Assembly (NCBI GenBank): GCA_019044685.2
Contig: JAGTXX020000001.1
Span: forward strand, 620,001-684,000
DNA: 64,000 nt
Source of the DNA: Nannochloris sp. 'desiccata'
Lineage: Eukaryota > Chlorophyta > Trebouxiophyceae > Chlorellales > Chlorellaceae
Reading direction: 5' to 3'
Position 1 is the first letter of the stretch. Every line of letters begins with the position of its first letter. Made by a program: the position numbers and the translations under genes. A model generated the notes under the pieces. That model made no database searches. It saw only the letters and a list, made by a program, of their open reading frames with translations, and was not told the origin of the DNA. Below, in pieces: positions 1 to 11,000 of this stretch.

Positions 1-1095
1 TTGATGCTTATGAGGCTTCCATCCCTGTGCAGCGCCGCAAGCGCTCTCGTCGTTGATTGTCGCAGCACTCACCTACACATGGATTCAGTACGTCCTGTTT
101 TTGCCCGTTGGGTTTTCAGGTTGCGTCACCGGTAGGACAGATGCGTACGACATGTTTAGTTTTTAGCCTCTAGATCTGGGTTCCTCTTTAAGAAAGGGAG
201 GATGTTGCAGGGCGCAAAGTTCATTGCGCCCTCATTTCGCCCACTGGTTTCTTTTTCCAATATTATTTACTCTGACTTCTCTTTACCTTCGGATGATTCT
301 TATTTTTACATAAATAACCACTCTGTAATCTCTTATAGACAAATACCTTTTAGGGTAGCTTCCTTGAAGCTACATAAGACTAGCGTCTGCAATATCGAGC
401 CCCGACGCTGCCACCCACTGGGAGGCAGGATTTCTACCATCAATAATCTTTTATTGATTAAGCTGTCTCAGCAAAACAACGCAGGGAAACCTCGTTCCTT
501 AACTGAGTAGTGATGAGAGGTCCAACATCATTCCCTTGCATGTGGTTGGTGGCGTTTTGCATATTCACCGTCATATGCCGTGGATTGGTGGTGGGCAGTT
601 TTTTCTCTACTCTTTCAATACTCGCGCAGAGATTTCTGCACGACCTGGTTTTACTTGACTGATTTATCACCAATAAAACCCCTCTTTTTGTATGGTGCTT
701 CTTATCATACCTCCCAGTGGCGTTTCTGAAACGCCGCTCTTTTCATTCAGACCCTGAAAAATGGATCTGGATCCTTTCCAGTGAAGAATTCATTCTTTGC
801 TCAACATTTTTTATGTTGTATTGATGGGTAATCAAAGTATCTCTGGTTATCTATCACCTTCCTTGAGTTAAAATGTAGGGTTTTTGCCTTTTGCTCATTA
901 CCGCCAGGTATGGTGGTTGGTGGCGTTTTGCATATTCACCGCCCCATGCTTATGTTTTTGGGTTGGCTAACCTCAATTCTAGACTCTTGTTTTTTTTCTA
1001 CTTTTTATACATTCCCATGTTATAGGGAAGCCTGCGAGTCACTTGACTCTCTCACCAGGGCGGTGGGACTGGGCCACATGTAAGATCCTCAATCA
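1..1095 (+). mobile_element. LINE-like retrotransposon 3' end (copy 1)
   Basis: The first 57 bases read as the tail of an open frame ending in a basic stretch (QRRKRSRR) and a TGA. They are followed by about 1 kb of non-coding, T-rich sequence that I read as the 3' UTR of a non-LTR element. The last part (394-1095) recurs almost unchanged at 1558-2259. The copy ends in a GTAAGATCCTCAATCATCAATC-like tail, a short (AATC)-type repeat as many LINE 3' ends have. Three further copies downstream share the same kind of terminus and the same strand. Membership of one element is inferred from the shared terminus; the window edge hides the 5' part, so the ORF tail could belong to something else. Confidence 0.5.
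394..1095 (+). repeat. 702-base direct repeat, copy A
   Basis: This segment matches 1558-2259 at a constant offset of 1164 bases with very few differences; one I noted is C versus G in the motif CCTCCCAGTGGCG. Both copies carry two internal occurrences of a TGGTGGCGTTTTGCATATTCACCG-type motif. Both end at the same GTAAGATCCTCAATCA terminus. A 71-aa open frame on the minus strand is preserved in both copies, but only because the DNA is nearly identical; it resembles nothing I know. The near identity implies recent duplication or retrotransposition. Confidence 0.9.
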
Positions 1096-1557
1096 TCAAT
1101 CGAGTAAAAAATGGACACAAAAAATGGAATTCTAGCTATTTTGAGAGGGAACCAATTAACTTCTTTTGTTAATTGGCTCCCTCTCAAAGTGCTGGGGTTA
1201 TATATCAAAGGTGTTCAGCGAAAAAAAAATATTTTTTTCGTTAGCATTCTTTGATCGACAAACTAAAACTCTCCCGTGCGTGCCTTCGCCGTCAGCGGGG
1301 GATGTATATTGTAGCTCTAATTATTTTGGAGCTATTTGAGGCCGCGCGGTCTCTAATAACGCGGTATTTGAGGATTTATTTTCTCAACTAACCGACAATT
1401 TAACAACACTTCAGAAATCAACCTCTGCACGTTGTTTCACAGATCGAAGATAGATGGAGAGCCTCATAACTCACCTCTATATTCGAGCTTCTTCAGCCCC
1501 CGGGTCCGCTGGACTCCATCACGCTGACTTTTTAACCCCCATATTCGGGTGCTCGCC
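1096..1557. other. 462-base spacer between the direct repeats
   Basis: No gene is visible. It contains a long inverted repeat at 1140-1188 and a short A/T palindrome near 1222-1245. The spacer is not repeated elsewhere in the window. It may be the target DNA between two LINE insertions or part of another element. Confidence 0.4.
1140..1188. repeat. Inverted repeat, 21-bp arms with 7-nt loop
   Basis: The arms at 1140-1160 (beginning TTTGAGAGGG) and 1168-1188 (ending CCCTCTCAAA) are complementary at 20 of 21 positions. Seven T/C bases lie between them. Such a structure could fold as a stable hairpin in RNA or mark a small foldback element. I see no flanking target duplication that would establish transposition. 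Confidence 0.75.
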
Positions 1558-2259
1558 ATCGAGCCCCGACGCTGCCACCCACTGGGAGGCAGGATTTCTA
1601 CCATCAATAATCTTTTATTGATTAAGCTGTCTCAGCAAAACAACGCAGGGAAACCTCGTTCCTTAACTGAGTAGTGATGAGAGGTCCAACATCATTCCCT
1701 TGCATGTGGTTGGTGGCGTTTTGCATATTCACCGTCATATGCCGTGGATTGGTGGTGGGCAGTTTTTTCTCTACTCTTTCAATACTCGCGCAGAGATTTC
1801 TGCACGACCTGGTTTTACTTGACTGATTTATCACCAATAAAACCCCTCTTTTTGTATGGTGCTTCTTATCATACCTCCGAGTGGCGTTTCTGAAACGCCG
1901 CTCTTTTCATTCAGACCCTGAAAAATGGATCTGGATCCTTTCCAGTGAAGAATTCATTCTTTGCTCAACATTTTTTATGTTGTATTGATGGGTAATCAAA
2001 GTATCTCTGGTTATCTATCACCTTCCTTGAGTTAAAATGTAGGGTTTTTGCCTTTTGCTCATTACCGCCAGGTATGGTGGTTGGTGGCGTTTTGCATATT
2101 CACCGCCCCATGCTTATGTTTTTGGGTTGGCTAACCTCAATTCTAGACTCTTGTTTTTTTTCTACTTTTTATACATTCCCATGTTATAGGGAAGCCTGCG
2201 AGTCACTTGACTCTCTCACCAGGGCGGTGGGACTGGGCCACATGTAAGATCCTCAATCA
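1558..2259 (+). mobile_element. LINE-like 3' end, 702-base direct repeat copy B
   Basis: This is the second copy of the 394-1095 repeat, beginning at ATCGAGCCCCGACG and ending at GTAAGATCCTCAATCAATCA. It contains no coding sequence of its own, so it looks like a 5'-truncated (dead-on-arrival) insertion of the same 3' UTR. It directly abuts the reverse-transcriptase fragment that follows at 2260, giving a head-to-tail arrangement of same-strand truncated copies. Confidence 0.6.
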
Positions 2260-3126
2260 ATCAAGCTCTATGCCGAAATGCTGATTTCTTGCATGGGCTG
2301 GAGGATTGGCCGCCGCACTATTAACTTGGCATCTTTCCAAGTGAAAGTTGGCACTATCCTCCAACTTGCTAGTCGCCCCGCTCCTCAGGTAGCACCTATG
2401 AGCTCCTTCTCGGTACTGGTATCTCCCACTACTGAGCCTTCTCCAGGTGCTGTACAACGCCTGCTCTCCAGAATGTGGTCTCGCCCCTGTGATGGCCGCA
2501 GCCTTGAAGTGCTTTGGCGGTTGGTTCTTAATGGCATTCCTACTGCTGACAGCCTCCCTCTTCTACAGTCACGCCAGTGTGGCTGCGGACTTGCAATTGG
2601 ACCTACCCGTATCCATCTCTATCACCAGTGTGCTATTGTACAGCCAACATGGCTCGCGGTGCAACAGCAATTGTGTGATGACTTTTCTATTCCAACACCT
2701 GGGTTGCTGCAGCGCCGTCATATTTGGATGGGTATTAGGCCACACCCTAGGCTTCATCAAGGTATTTGGGACATTGTAGCAATCAAATTACTTGCTGCCT
2801 GCGAATCAGGGCGCAAGAATTGGTTTGACCGGGTTCTTAAACTTCAGCATGCTACTGTTTCAGCTGCTCGTCGCAGAGGCGGCGGTAGAGGTCGTGCTCG
2901 CTCCTCTCGTACTACTGGCTCTATCCACCGTCCTCCTATGGCTCCTGGACCTGCAATGATAGCTTCAGTCAGTCAAGTTGTTTTGGCTGAATTCTGGTCT
3001 GGCCTTACTGAAATTGCTTCTCTTGGTGTCTTACCGCCTGCTTGGTTACAGGTGGTTCCCCTCAACCACCCCTTTTTGCACCCTGATAGTACTAGATCTC
3101 ATTGGGTCGTCTCTTCTTATGAATAA
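2260..3126 (+). pseudogene. LINE reverse-transcriptase C-terminal fragment
   Basis: An open frame runs from the end of the preceding repeat to a TAA at 3124-3126 and encodes about 289 residues. It contains the region after the polymerase core of non-LTR elements: a WRLVLNGIPTA stretch followed by CGCG and HLYHQC, the cysteine/histidine-rich zf-RVT-like motif. A basic GGGRGRARSS segment follows. The palm motifs (FADD box) and any endonuclease domain are absent, so this is only the C-terminal end of a much longer ORF2, truncated at 5'. It is not functional alone. Assignment to a LINE rests on the LNGIPTA and Cys/His pattern; the clade cannot be named, although Zepp-type elements of trebouxiophyte algae form similar nests. 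Confidence 0.6.
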
Positions 3127-3725
3127 ATAGTGTTCAGACTCTTTTTTCTCTTTCTTTCCTTCCATTCATCATTTTACATGATTAGTTAAGTTCTCAGCAA
3201 GGTGTGGGGCTTGTTGATGACTGCTGTGGGTTAGAGGTCATGTCTGGTGGCGTTTTGCGATCCCCTGGGACACCGGTGTCCTTTGGCTTATAGTATCGAT
3301 GTGCAGTTGCCTTCTTCTCCTTGTTTTCCATCCTCCTTTTCCCATTCTGATGCTGCTCTCTCTTTATCTACACATTTCTGGTCCATTGACGTTGTCTCGT
3401 AGAGGGCGGCAGCTCACTGGTGAGGTGGGTCGGGCTATCTGTAAAAATCTCAGCTCAGCCACAGCGCATGGAGATGAGGGATTGTCGGGCTTGACCCCCG
3501 ATGTTCACAACTACCACAAGACCTCTGAGTTGCGGAGACGCCCACCCAGGTGGTGTAAGCGTCCTGCCCTCTTTAGGGTATGGCCCGCTGATTATCGACT
3601 TGCCTTCTTCCTTTTTCTGGTTCCTCATTTTCTATGCATTTCTCCTGTAAATATGTTCGAGAGAGACCCATCTTCCAAGAGGTCACTGGTGAGGTGGCTC
3701 GGATAACATGTAACAATCAAGTTAA
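3127..3725 (+). mobile_element. Two further LINE 3' UTR tails in tandem
   Basis: The 3' flank of the RT fragment contains TGGTGGCGTTTTGCG (near 3245), shared with the upstream repeats. It ends near 3455 in TCACTGGTGAGGTGGGTCGG followed by CTATCTGTAAAAATC. A related, diverged stretch runs from about 3456 to 3725 and ends TCACTGGTGAGGTGGCTCGG followed by ATAACATGTAACAATCAAG. Both tails match the terminus of the 702-base repeats (CACCAGGGCGGTGGGACTGGG followed by CCACATGTAAGATC). I read these as two more 3' ends of one LINE family, the second strongly truncated. Boundaries are approximate. Confidence 0.5.
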
Positions 3726-5233
3726 AACCACAGTGGCATCCCACAGTGACCGCTTAGCAGCTTCTTCTGTAGCTTTCTGCAGCTGTGTAAACAACGAAAA
3801 CTTTTTGAGTTTAACCAGCCCATGGTAAATCTTTCGCTCGCCACCAGCTCAGAGACTCGTTCTTTTCACTCGCCGTGTTGAGGAAAAGCATCGAAATTTT
3901 AAGCATCGATGATGATGATGATGATGATTTGATGATGTCGCCGCTGAGACGGCGGAAAATCTTCTTTTCCGCCTCCAAAATACCGGCAGGACCGAGTGCG
4001 TCGGCGTTCACACATAGCACATAATCCATAAGAAGAGAACTGAGTCCATCATTTTTGAAAAGTACTTCAAATTTCGTCTTACCACGTTGATTGGCAGCCA
4101 AAGGTGGCGGGGGAGTAAGTATTCCTAGTATTCCACCCGCACATTGCTGCAAGGATCGCGCCAGGCACAACAGCAAGGAGCTCTTTGATCACATGGTTTT
4201 GCTTGTCTTTGAATAGAAGGCAGAGTCCTGCTGGGTCTTGATTTTTTCATCATACATATATGGAACACAATCGCCATTCTTCGATCTCTGCATAGTAACT
4301 TACTATGTAAGCCTGACACGGCCATTTTTAGGGTCGTTCCCACATAATTTCTCTTGAACGGGACAATGGCAGTGGAAATTTTTAGCCAGCGCTTATCTTG
4401 TGGTGCTTTAATTGCCCTTCCCACAGTTTCAAACTCAGTTTCAAAAACTGAGTTTGAAGTGAAGAAACTTTCTAAGTTCCTCTCGACGACTCCTATAGAT
4501 GCTCCACAGTGCCCACTTCTCGTCGCCAGGAATGCGTGCTTCTTTAACTGTCTCTGACATACTCCCAGCGACCGCATTGACAAATCAGCAGTAGCAGGGC
4601 ATCATCTCCACCGGCATCATCATCATGATCATGCCCACCGCCGAGTGAGATGGGTTTAATAGAGTAAAATAGAATTTACAATACTCTAATTGGCAGCAGA
4701 GAATCGCAAATCTAGCATCTAATACAGAGTTTACTTACTAATTATTAATGTTAAATACTAAGGTAGAATGGACTGCGATTGCTAAATGATTATGTAGACT
4801 GTACCGCATTTCCACCGACACAACTCCAAACGCTGCCAAGAGCGCCTAAAATTCACGTTATGGTCCTGCCACGCATCTGGTACGTTACTAGACTATATGC
4901 ACCTTAACGTAAGGGCTTTCACTGTCGATTTCTCCCTTTTCTATCCTAAACCTGGTAGTTGAGGGAGCTCAGAGCTCGGAGCGCGACATCATCATGATGT
5001 CTATGCTATGCCAAACTTTCATGGGACAGCCTTTAAAGCACGTTAATTCTGAATCCCGATCAAGTATATAATTTTATACAAAGTTTATCCTGCCACTAGT
5101 AACTGCTGTTTCAATCTAGCCTTGCTAATTAGCGTCAATCTTGCCAAAGTTTAAACACTAATCCAAGGCAACCAATTATTCGCAAACCATAGCTCTACCT
5201 TAGCTTTAAACAAATCATCTCAAAAACGACACA
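3726..5233. other. Intergenic region, no supported gene
   Basis: The stretch holds a (GAT)n microsatellite at about 3907-3928 and a perfect foldback at 4428-4458. Two overlapping minus-strand open frames (4125-4583 and 3811-4176) have no recognisable domain. Parts of them, such as KFEVLFKNDGLSSLLMDYVL, look mildly coding-like, so a decayed gene is possible. The last 650 bases are AT-rich and otherwise unremarkable; they should include the promoter of the gene at 5234. Confidence 0.4.
4428..4458. repeat. Perfect inverted repeat, 14-bp arms with 3-nt loop
   Basis: TTCAAACTCAGTTT (4428-4441) is followed by CAA and then its exact reverse complement AAACTGAGTTTGAA (4445-4458). It lies inside the unassigned minus-strand open frame at 4125-4583, where it would encode a SVFETEFETV-like segment. 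Role unknown. Confidence 0.8.
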
Positions 5234-5806
5234 ATGCTTCGCATTTATGGCACGAAAACGCTGTCCATTTTGAGTAGCAGAAGTCTCGCTGCCTCTTCCA
5301 GGGCATCATTATTCTCTTCGAAACCAAAAGAAGAGGTAGATGACGATGAAACCTTTGAACTTTTGCCCCCAGGATGTAGTATGGTAGACCCTACGTATGG
5401 ATTAAAAGAGTAAGACTGCATTCATTACGAATCTTGTCTTCAGAACCTTGACGAGCAATCAAAAGTTTGTAATTACTAAATTATAATCACTCACCCTAGC
5501 CTTTGCTTTATTAATCTTCACATCTACAGTTCTGAAACAACCGTGTTGTTTTACGATGAGAGTCTCGCCGACGACAGCCCCAGCAAACCCAAGAAAGTCA
5601 AAGGCAAATCTATGCCATCGACCCCCGCCAATCTTGCCACTGCTCAGAAACAACTTCAAGATAAAAAAGATGCAGAAGAAGATGAACCTTATGTCTATTT
5701 GCCTCCAGGGTCTAGTATGCGTGATCCTGGCTATAACTCAATGTCTGATCCCCTTGAAAAGCGAGTTAATTATATAGACCCAACCCCTGATACAAAGAAG
5801 CCGTAA
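5234..5806 (+). CDS. Hypothetical protein, probably mitochondrial, internal repeat
   Basis: Exons 5234-5409 and 5530-5806 join through a GT-AG intron (donor GTAAG, acceptor CTACAG) into 150 residues with the frame kept. The start is the first ATG. The N-terminus MLRIYGTKTLSILSSRSL is rich in Ser, Arg and Leu without acids, as expected of a mitochondrial presequence. The rest is hydrophilic and acidic/lysine-rich with no membrane segment. Two copies of a motif, LPPGCSMVDPTYG near residues 44-56 and LPPGSSMRDPGYN near 117-129, are the only recognisable feature. I do not know the family. Targeting is inferred from composition only; the motif duplication is seen directly. Confidence 0.7.
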
Positions 5807-5972
5807 GAGAATTTTAGATTACAATTATCTAATTAATTACAGTGTCGTATTTAGCGAATGAATATCAACAACCTTGCTTACAAATAGTAGTAGGACAATT
5901 AGTAAGCAGTTCACTTGTTGTAATATAGTAAATATCAAAGAAATAAACCAAAAATAAAAATAAAAATATTTT

Positions 5973-7719
5973 TCACATAACAAGGCGTTCCCGAATTCTT
6001 GAAGCATCTGAGGAAGATATATTTCTCATATTTTCAAAGCCAACGACACGTGCATTTCTAAAACCAGCTTGTGGGAAGCACCCAAAATGATACCACTCAT
6101 ATACCCCACCGCCAGTATGTCTCCCAGAGCGAGATGGAAGTGTCTTCATTCCTAAAATTAACTCATTGTTGTTCACCCTGCGGCGACACCCTTTACACTG
6201 CACTCCACCTGCTGTTGCATACTGACAGCGAAAACGTTGTTCTCCACTCATTGCTTGAGGTGTCTGCACTTGAGTCCGCCGCTGATTTGTGGCTGATGCC
6301 AGCTCGTCACGCATCTGCTGCTGCTGATGCTGTCGCAGCTGATTCAACATAGCGACATGACGAGGGTTTTCAGAAGTAGAAGGACCTCCTGGAAAGCCTT
6401 GTAGAAGAAATTCCATCCCTGGAAGAGCCCCCAGTTGATCCCTCATCATACCTGGTATCATATTCACATAAGGACTTGTGACAGGCATGCCAGATGCTCT
6501 GCCTCTACCATACGCAGCACTGCCCCATGCACCACCACCAAACTTTGCTGTGTCTTTGAGTTTTAATTCTAAAGCTGCCTTGTTCTGCTCCCATTCTTTT
6601 TTCCTAACTTCATATACCTTTTTATCATTATCATCTAATCCTTTAACTGTCAAAGCAATGACATTATCAACAGCATTTGATCGCACTGGAGGAGCCATGC
6701 AGCGTTCGCGGCAGTTTGGGCAATCTTGTTTATTAGCTAGCCACTCAGACAAACAAGTACCACAGAAATTGTGGCCACAGGGGACTAGACTATACGCAGC
6801 TACAATTAATTCCTGGCAAATAGGGCAGGTAAATTCCTCCATAATGCCGTTTGTGACAGCACCATCACCTCCGGTGGCGGCGGACGCTGGTGGAGGCGGG
6901 GAAGGAATGCTTGCAGCCGAGGCAGCTCGAGCTCGCTTACTACCAGGTCCTGAAGTGTGGTTAGATTTACGTAAAGCACTCTTAGGACGAGCCGGATCAA
7001 GGGCACGGGGCGGGCTATCTTCTAGAAAAGTAAGGTCGATTACCTCCGCTTCAGCAGGAGACCTTTTTTGAGCGGGAGCTGTCGGTTGAAGATTTCTTGT
7101 TCTTATTTCCCCCCTTCCTGCTGAAAAACTATACACTTCTCTTGCTCGTCCTCCTGATCCTCTTGTGCCACCTCCTTGCGACTGTGTTTCTGCGTTTGGT
7201 AAGCTAGAAGGAGCTACATACCGAGCTAGAAATTCTTCAGGGCTTTTCACTTTAAATGTCCAGGGGTTGTCCGTGATGAGACCCTCCAGCTCTAATGGAT
7301 TCGTTCTGTACAAGAGAAAGGACGGGAAATGGACAGAATGATAAGAATAGCCAACGCATAATTTAGAGATTGTATTGCTGCTTAAATTGGAAATAAAATT
7401 CTTACCCTCCCAAGGAGATGATGTCGAAATTCTTCAGGACTTTCCAAGTTTTAGCTGGAATTCTAAGGTTGTTAATAAACGTGCCGTTTAAGGTGCTGTT
7501 ATCCATGATCTGGAGTTCGCCATTCTTGACTCTGAGCTTCGCGTGATGCCTAGAGAGTTGTAGCACTAGAGAGTCAGGAATTGGGTTTTCTGGACTGATC
7601 GTTGCGTTGAGGACAATCGTGTTGCTCGGATTCCTTCCGATGCTGATTTCCTGTTTAGCTTGAAATAGACGTTCAAGGCCGTGTGATACTCCTTGCGCCG
7701 AAGCCAACATAGCTGCCAT
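5973..7719 (-). CDS. FHA-RING-PARP-type zinc finger E3 ubiquitin ligase
   Basis: Exons 7406-7719 and 5973-7305 join in frame to 548 residues. Residues about 25-100 form an FHA phosphothreonine-binding domain (GR at 28-29, SRHHA at 56-60, NGT at 78-80). A VIDLTFLED stretch near 193-201 fits a SUMO-interacting motif. A C3HC4 RING lies at about 265-303 (CPIC, CGHNFCGTC, CPNC). The C-terminus (about 465-548) reads as a PARP-type zinc finger, with Cys475, Cys478, His511 and Cys514 in CKGC and WYHFGCF and a following GFENMR. FHA plus RING recalls CHFR and RNF8, checkpoint/DNA-damage ubiquitin ligases; CHFR carries a different poly(ADP-ribose)-binding finger at its end. A nuclear role in the DNA-damage or mitotic checkpoint response is inferred. 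A Met/Gln-rich linker separates RING and finger. It is divergent from the sacsin-like gene, 355 bases between starts. Confidence 0.85.
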
Positions 7720-8074
7720 AGATCAAGAGAGGCCAAAACTATAATTCAAAAATGAGTTTTCTATGGCGTCGCCTTGAAGCAGACAGCGCTGCCCGCAACA
7801 GAAACCTTGTCCCCTACTTAAATTCTAATAGAAATTTGAGGTTTAACATTGTGGATAAAAGGAGGAGGATTTTGATGTTTGAACGTTGAATTAGACAGCC
7901 CGTCACTGCCAGTGGGTGCACCCTAATTAAACTCCCCATACTATGACAGAGTATATTTTCACGCTATTTGCGAATGTTTGTCAAGTAAATATATTAAATG
8001 TCTTCCTTTAGATGGGCCCAATGCAGCAGTTTACCTATGCTTGTCAAATGTTCTAATTAATCTGATCGAACCAC
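7720..8074. promoter_or_regulatory. Divergent intergenic region
   Basis: The 355 bases separate the start codons of the FHA-RING ligase (-) and the sacsin-like gene (+), so they must contain both promoters and 5' UTRs. I see no distinctive TATA box, operator or repeat. Confidence 0.4.
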
Positions 8075-11000
8075 ATGGATAATGCCTGGCAAGACTTTGG
8101 CCAGCAAGTCTCCTTGACTTCGCGGATCAGGGAGCTTCTTCTCAATTACCCTGAAGGCACCTCCATTTTCAAAGAGCTCATTCAAAACGCAGACGACGCT
8201 CGAGCAACGACAATCTCTCTGTGCCTCGACTACCGCCACCACGGCAAAACTTCCTTGGCTTTCCAAGAGCTCGCACCATTCCAAGGCCCAGCATTATTGG
8301 TTCATAACAATGCTATCTTCTCCGAAGCTGATTTTGATAGCATTCGTCACATTGGCGATAGTGTCAAAAGAGGACAAGTGGCAAAAACCGGCCGCTATGG
8401 CCTTGGTTTCACTTCTTGCTATCATCTTACAGAAATTCCTACCTTTGTCAGTGGCAAATATCTCTGTATGTTTGATCCTGCGGCAAAATTCCTACCTGGA
8501 TCTTCTGCGGGAAACCCAGGAAAAAGGATTGATTTTGTTTCCGCAAGATTTTCTTCGATGTTTCCCGACTCTGCCTCCACTTTAAAAGCCTTTGGCTGCG
8601 ATATGGAGCACCCTTTTAACGGCACATTGTTCCGCTTTGCATTACGTACCGAAGAAATGTCTGCTGCGAGTGGGATTTCTAAGCAAGTCTATGCTCCAGA
8701 GAGGTTACATGAGCTCTTGAAAGATTTACAGATGGAGGCGCATTTGATTTTGTTATTTTTAAAGTCTGTAGAAAGTATACAAGTATGTGAATGGCTATCA
8801 GGACAGAAAGAGGTAAGAAAAGAGAAATGAATACATATTTTAGGAGTTATAGAGTCGTTTATAGTTGCATAATACAACAACGTATCTGTTTTTCAAGGCA
8901 AACGCGTAACATTTCCGCCTCCTGTCACTGGCCTTTTGCAGCCTAAAACGGTTTTTAAATGCGGTCTTAAGAATGCTACACCCGATTTAAGGGTAGAGCG
9001 CAGCATGTTTATCCGTGTATCTCAAGCTGTTGCATCTTTATCGCCTAACAAGAGCAGCAACGATAGCAGCAACGATCAACCTCCTCCTTCTGCCTCTTCT
9101 CTGACTACTGCTCTCCAGAGCATAACCCACCCTCTGGTGCACTCTAATTACGTCCTCGAAATAGAGAGCAGTTTGATCGGAACAACTCGTTATTTAATAG
9201 GTCAAGCATGTAGCACTGTCGGTACCCCAGCCTGGGAATTAGCGATGATCGTGGGGCAGCAGATGGGCATATCTCTTGTTCCTTGGTCTGCTATCGCTCT
9301 GCCCCTGCCTTGTGAGGAGGTAGAAAGTAAAAGAGAAGAAGGCCGAGTCTTTTGTTTTTTACCTTTGCCTGCATCTTCAGGTATGCCAGCCCATATTAAT
9401 GGTACTTTCGAACTTTCGTCAAACAGAAGGGATATTTGGCATGGAGCATCAGACCTCCTAGGAGTTGGAAAACAACGAGCCGCGTGGAACGCATTGCTTT
9501 TAGCTGACATTGCTGCTCCACTGTACACTCAGGTCCTTGCTATTGCTGCTACGCAATTAGGTCCCACAGAAGCGTATTTTAATCTTTTTCCCGGTTCCAT
9601 TGAAGCCTTGAGAGCTCGAGATACAGTCGCTGCTTTTGTCGATCCCTGGTTGAAAAGTATTTGCACTGCTGCTGTAGCCTATACAAATGCAAACAAAGGA
9701 CGATGGCTGGCACCACAAGATGCGATGTTTTTAGATGATAGAGCTGCTAAAGATACGGATCTTGCTGCAGCGTTGATGTACCTGAATCTGCCTATTACAA
9801 GCAGCAGTATGCCTCAGAGCGTTACGAGGATGATGGTGAAGGACGCTCTCACTGAGCCGAAAATATTGCTTCCTGCATTATTACGCCAGCATATGAAAAG
9901 TGATAGCCGTTGTAGTGACAGTAATAATCAAATTAGTGGTATGTCTCCTATGTTTGCTGCTGCGTTATTAGATTTTGCAGCAAGCGATATATTAGAAGAC
10001 GATAGAGACTCGGTAGAAGAACTACTAGGGGTGAAATTAATACCTATATTGAACGGAAGCGTTGGGAGCTTAGTGAATAGTGGTAGTTGTGGGAACGAGA
10101 TTTTGTTTGTTCCAAGAGGTGCATATGAATTGGAGCTGTTTAGTAAAGCGAGAAAGAAGTTGGTGGATGTTTCCGTTTTGAGACCAGAGACGCTGCAAAA
10201 GTACGTAGTGGAAGATACTTAATGAATTCATTTAATCGTAGTGGTATTCTTATTTTTCTAGCGATGATTGATCTGATTGTTATTTTTCTACTTTTTTTTA
10301 CAGGTTAATTGTGATTGGTCGACTTCGGTTTTTTAATTTGAGGTTGATTGATGCCGCACTTGCATCTGAGCAGCTACTGCACCGTATTCTGCCTAGTCAT
10401 TTCAAAGGGCAACGTCGTGTAGAATGGCTTGTTTCTAACAACGTAGAAGAACTCATTCCATCTAAAGAATGGATTCAAAAGCTTTGGCAGTGGCTAGAAA
10501 CTCAGCAAAATCAAGCTCGTGGAAAAGGTAATGGTGGTGCAGCAGCAGCAGCAGTGATTCCGTTGGCTGATTGGCCCATCATTCCTACAACCTCCGGCTT
10601 TCTTCTCGCTCCAGAACCATTACAAACATCAATATTAATAACCCAACCTTGCTCTAGCTCAGATATATCTCTATTATCTGCGCTAAACAAGCTTGGGTGT
10701 GAAATATTTGATAACTCCATTGCCGGCAGTTCTTCTTCGGATCATCAATTATTTGCTCACCCCGCTGATGGACCTGGTGTTCTTCGCGCTTTATTAAACA
10801 GCTATAAAAAATATAAAGCATCTGGATCAATTGATCAGTGGTTGGAGAGTGTTTTGCCTGCTGAAAGAGAAGAATTAAGAACTTTTCTGTTACAGCCGAG
10901 ATGGTTTGGCGCCTCAAAGCAGAAAGGAAGTGGACTTTTGGAGGAGGTATTATTCCGCTTTCTCGCTGAAATGCCTATTTACCCTAGAGCTGCTTCTCTT

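Noticed and set aside
458..673. 71-aa minus-strand ORF found identically at 458-673 and 1622-1837
   Set aside because: Identity follows from the 702-base DNA repeat; the frame has no recognisable domain and runs antisense to the LINE tails.
394..2259. The 702-base direct repeats as LTRs of a retrotransposon
   Set aside because: The interior is only 462 bases, with no primer-binding or polypurine signals and no TG...CA ends that I can see.
6478..7071. 197-aa open frame on the plus strand
   Set aside because: It lies antisense to the FHA-RING gene, whose domains are unambiguous in the other strand.
8898..8941. An earlier acceptor for sacsin exon 2 (after TTTTTCAAG)
   Set aside because: With the GTAAG donor at 8813 it gives an immediate stop; the acceptor at 8941 keeps the frame and aligns with the second module.
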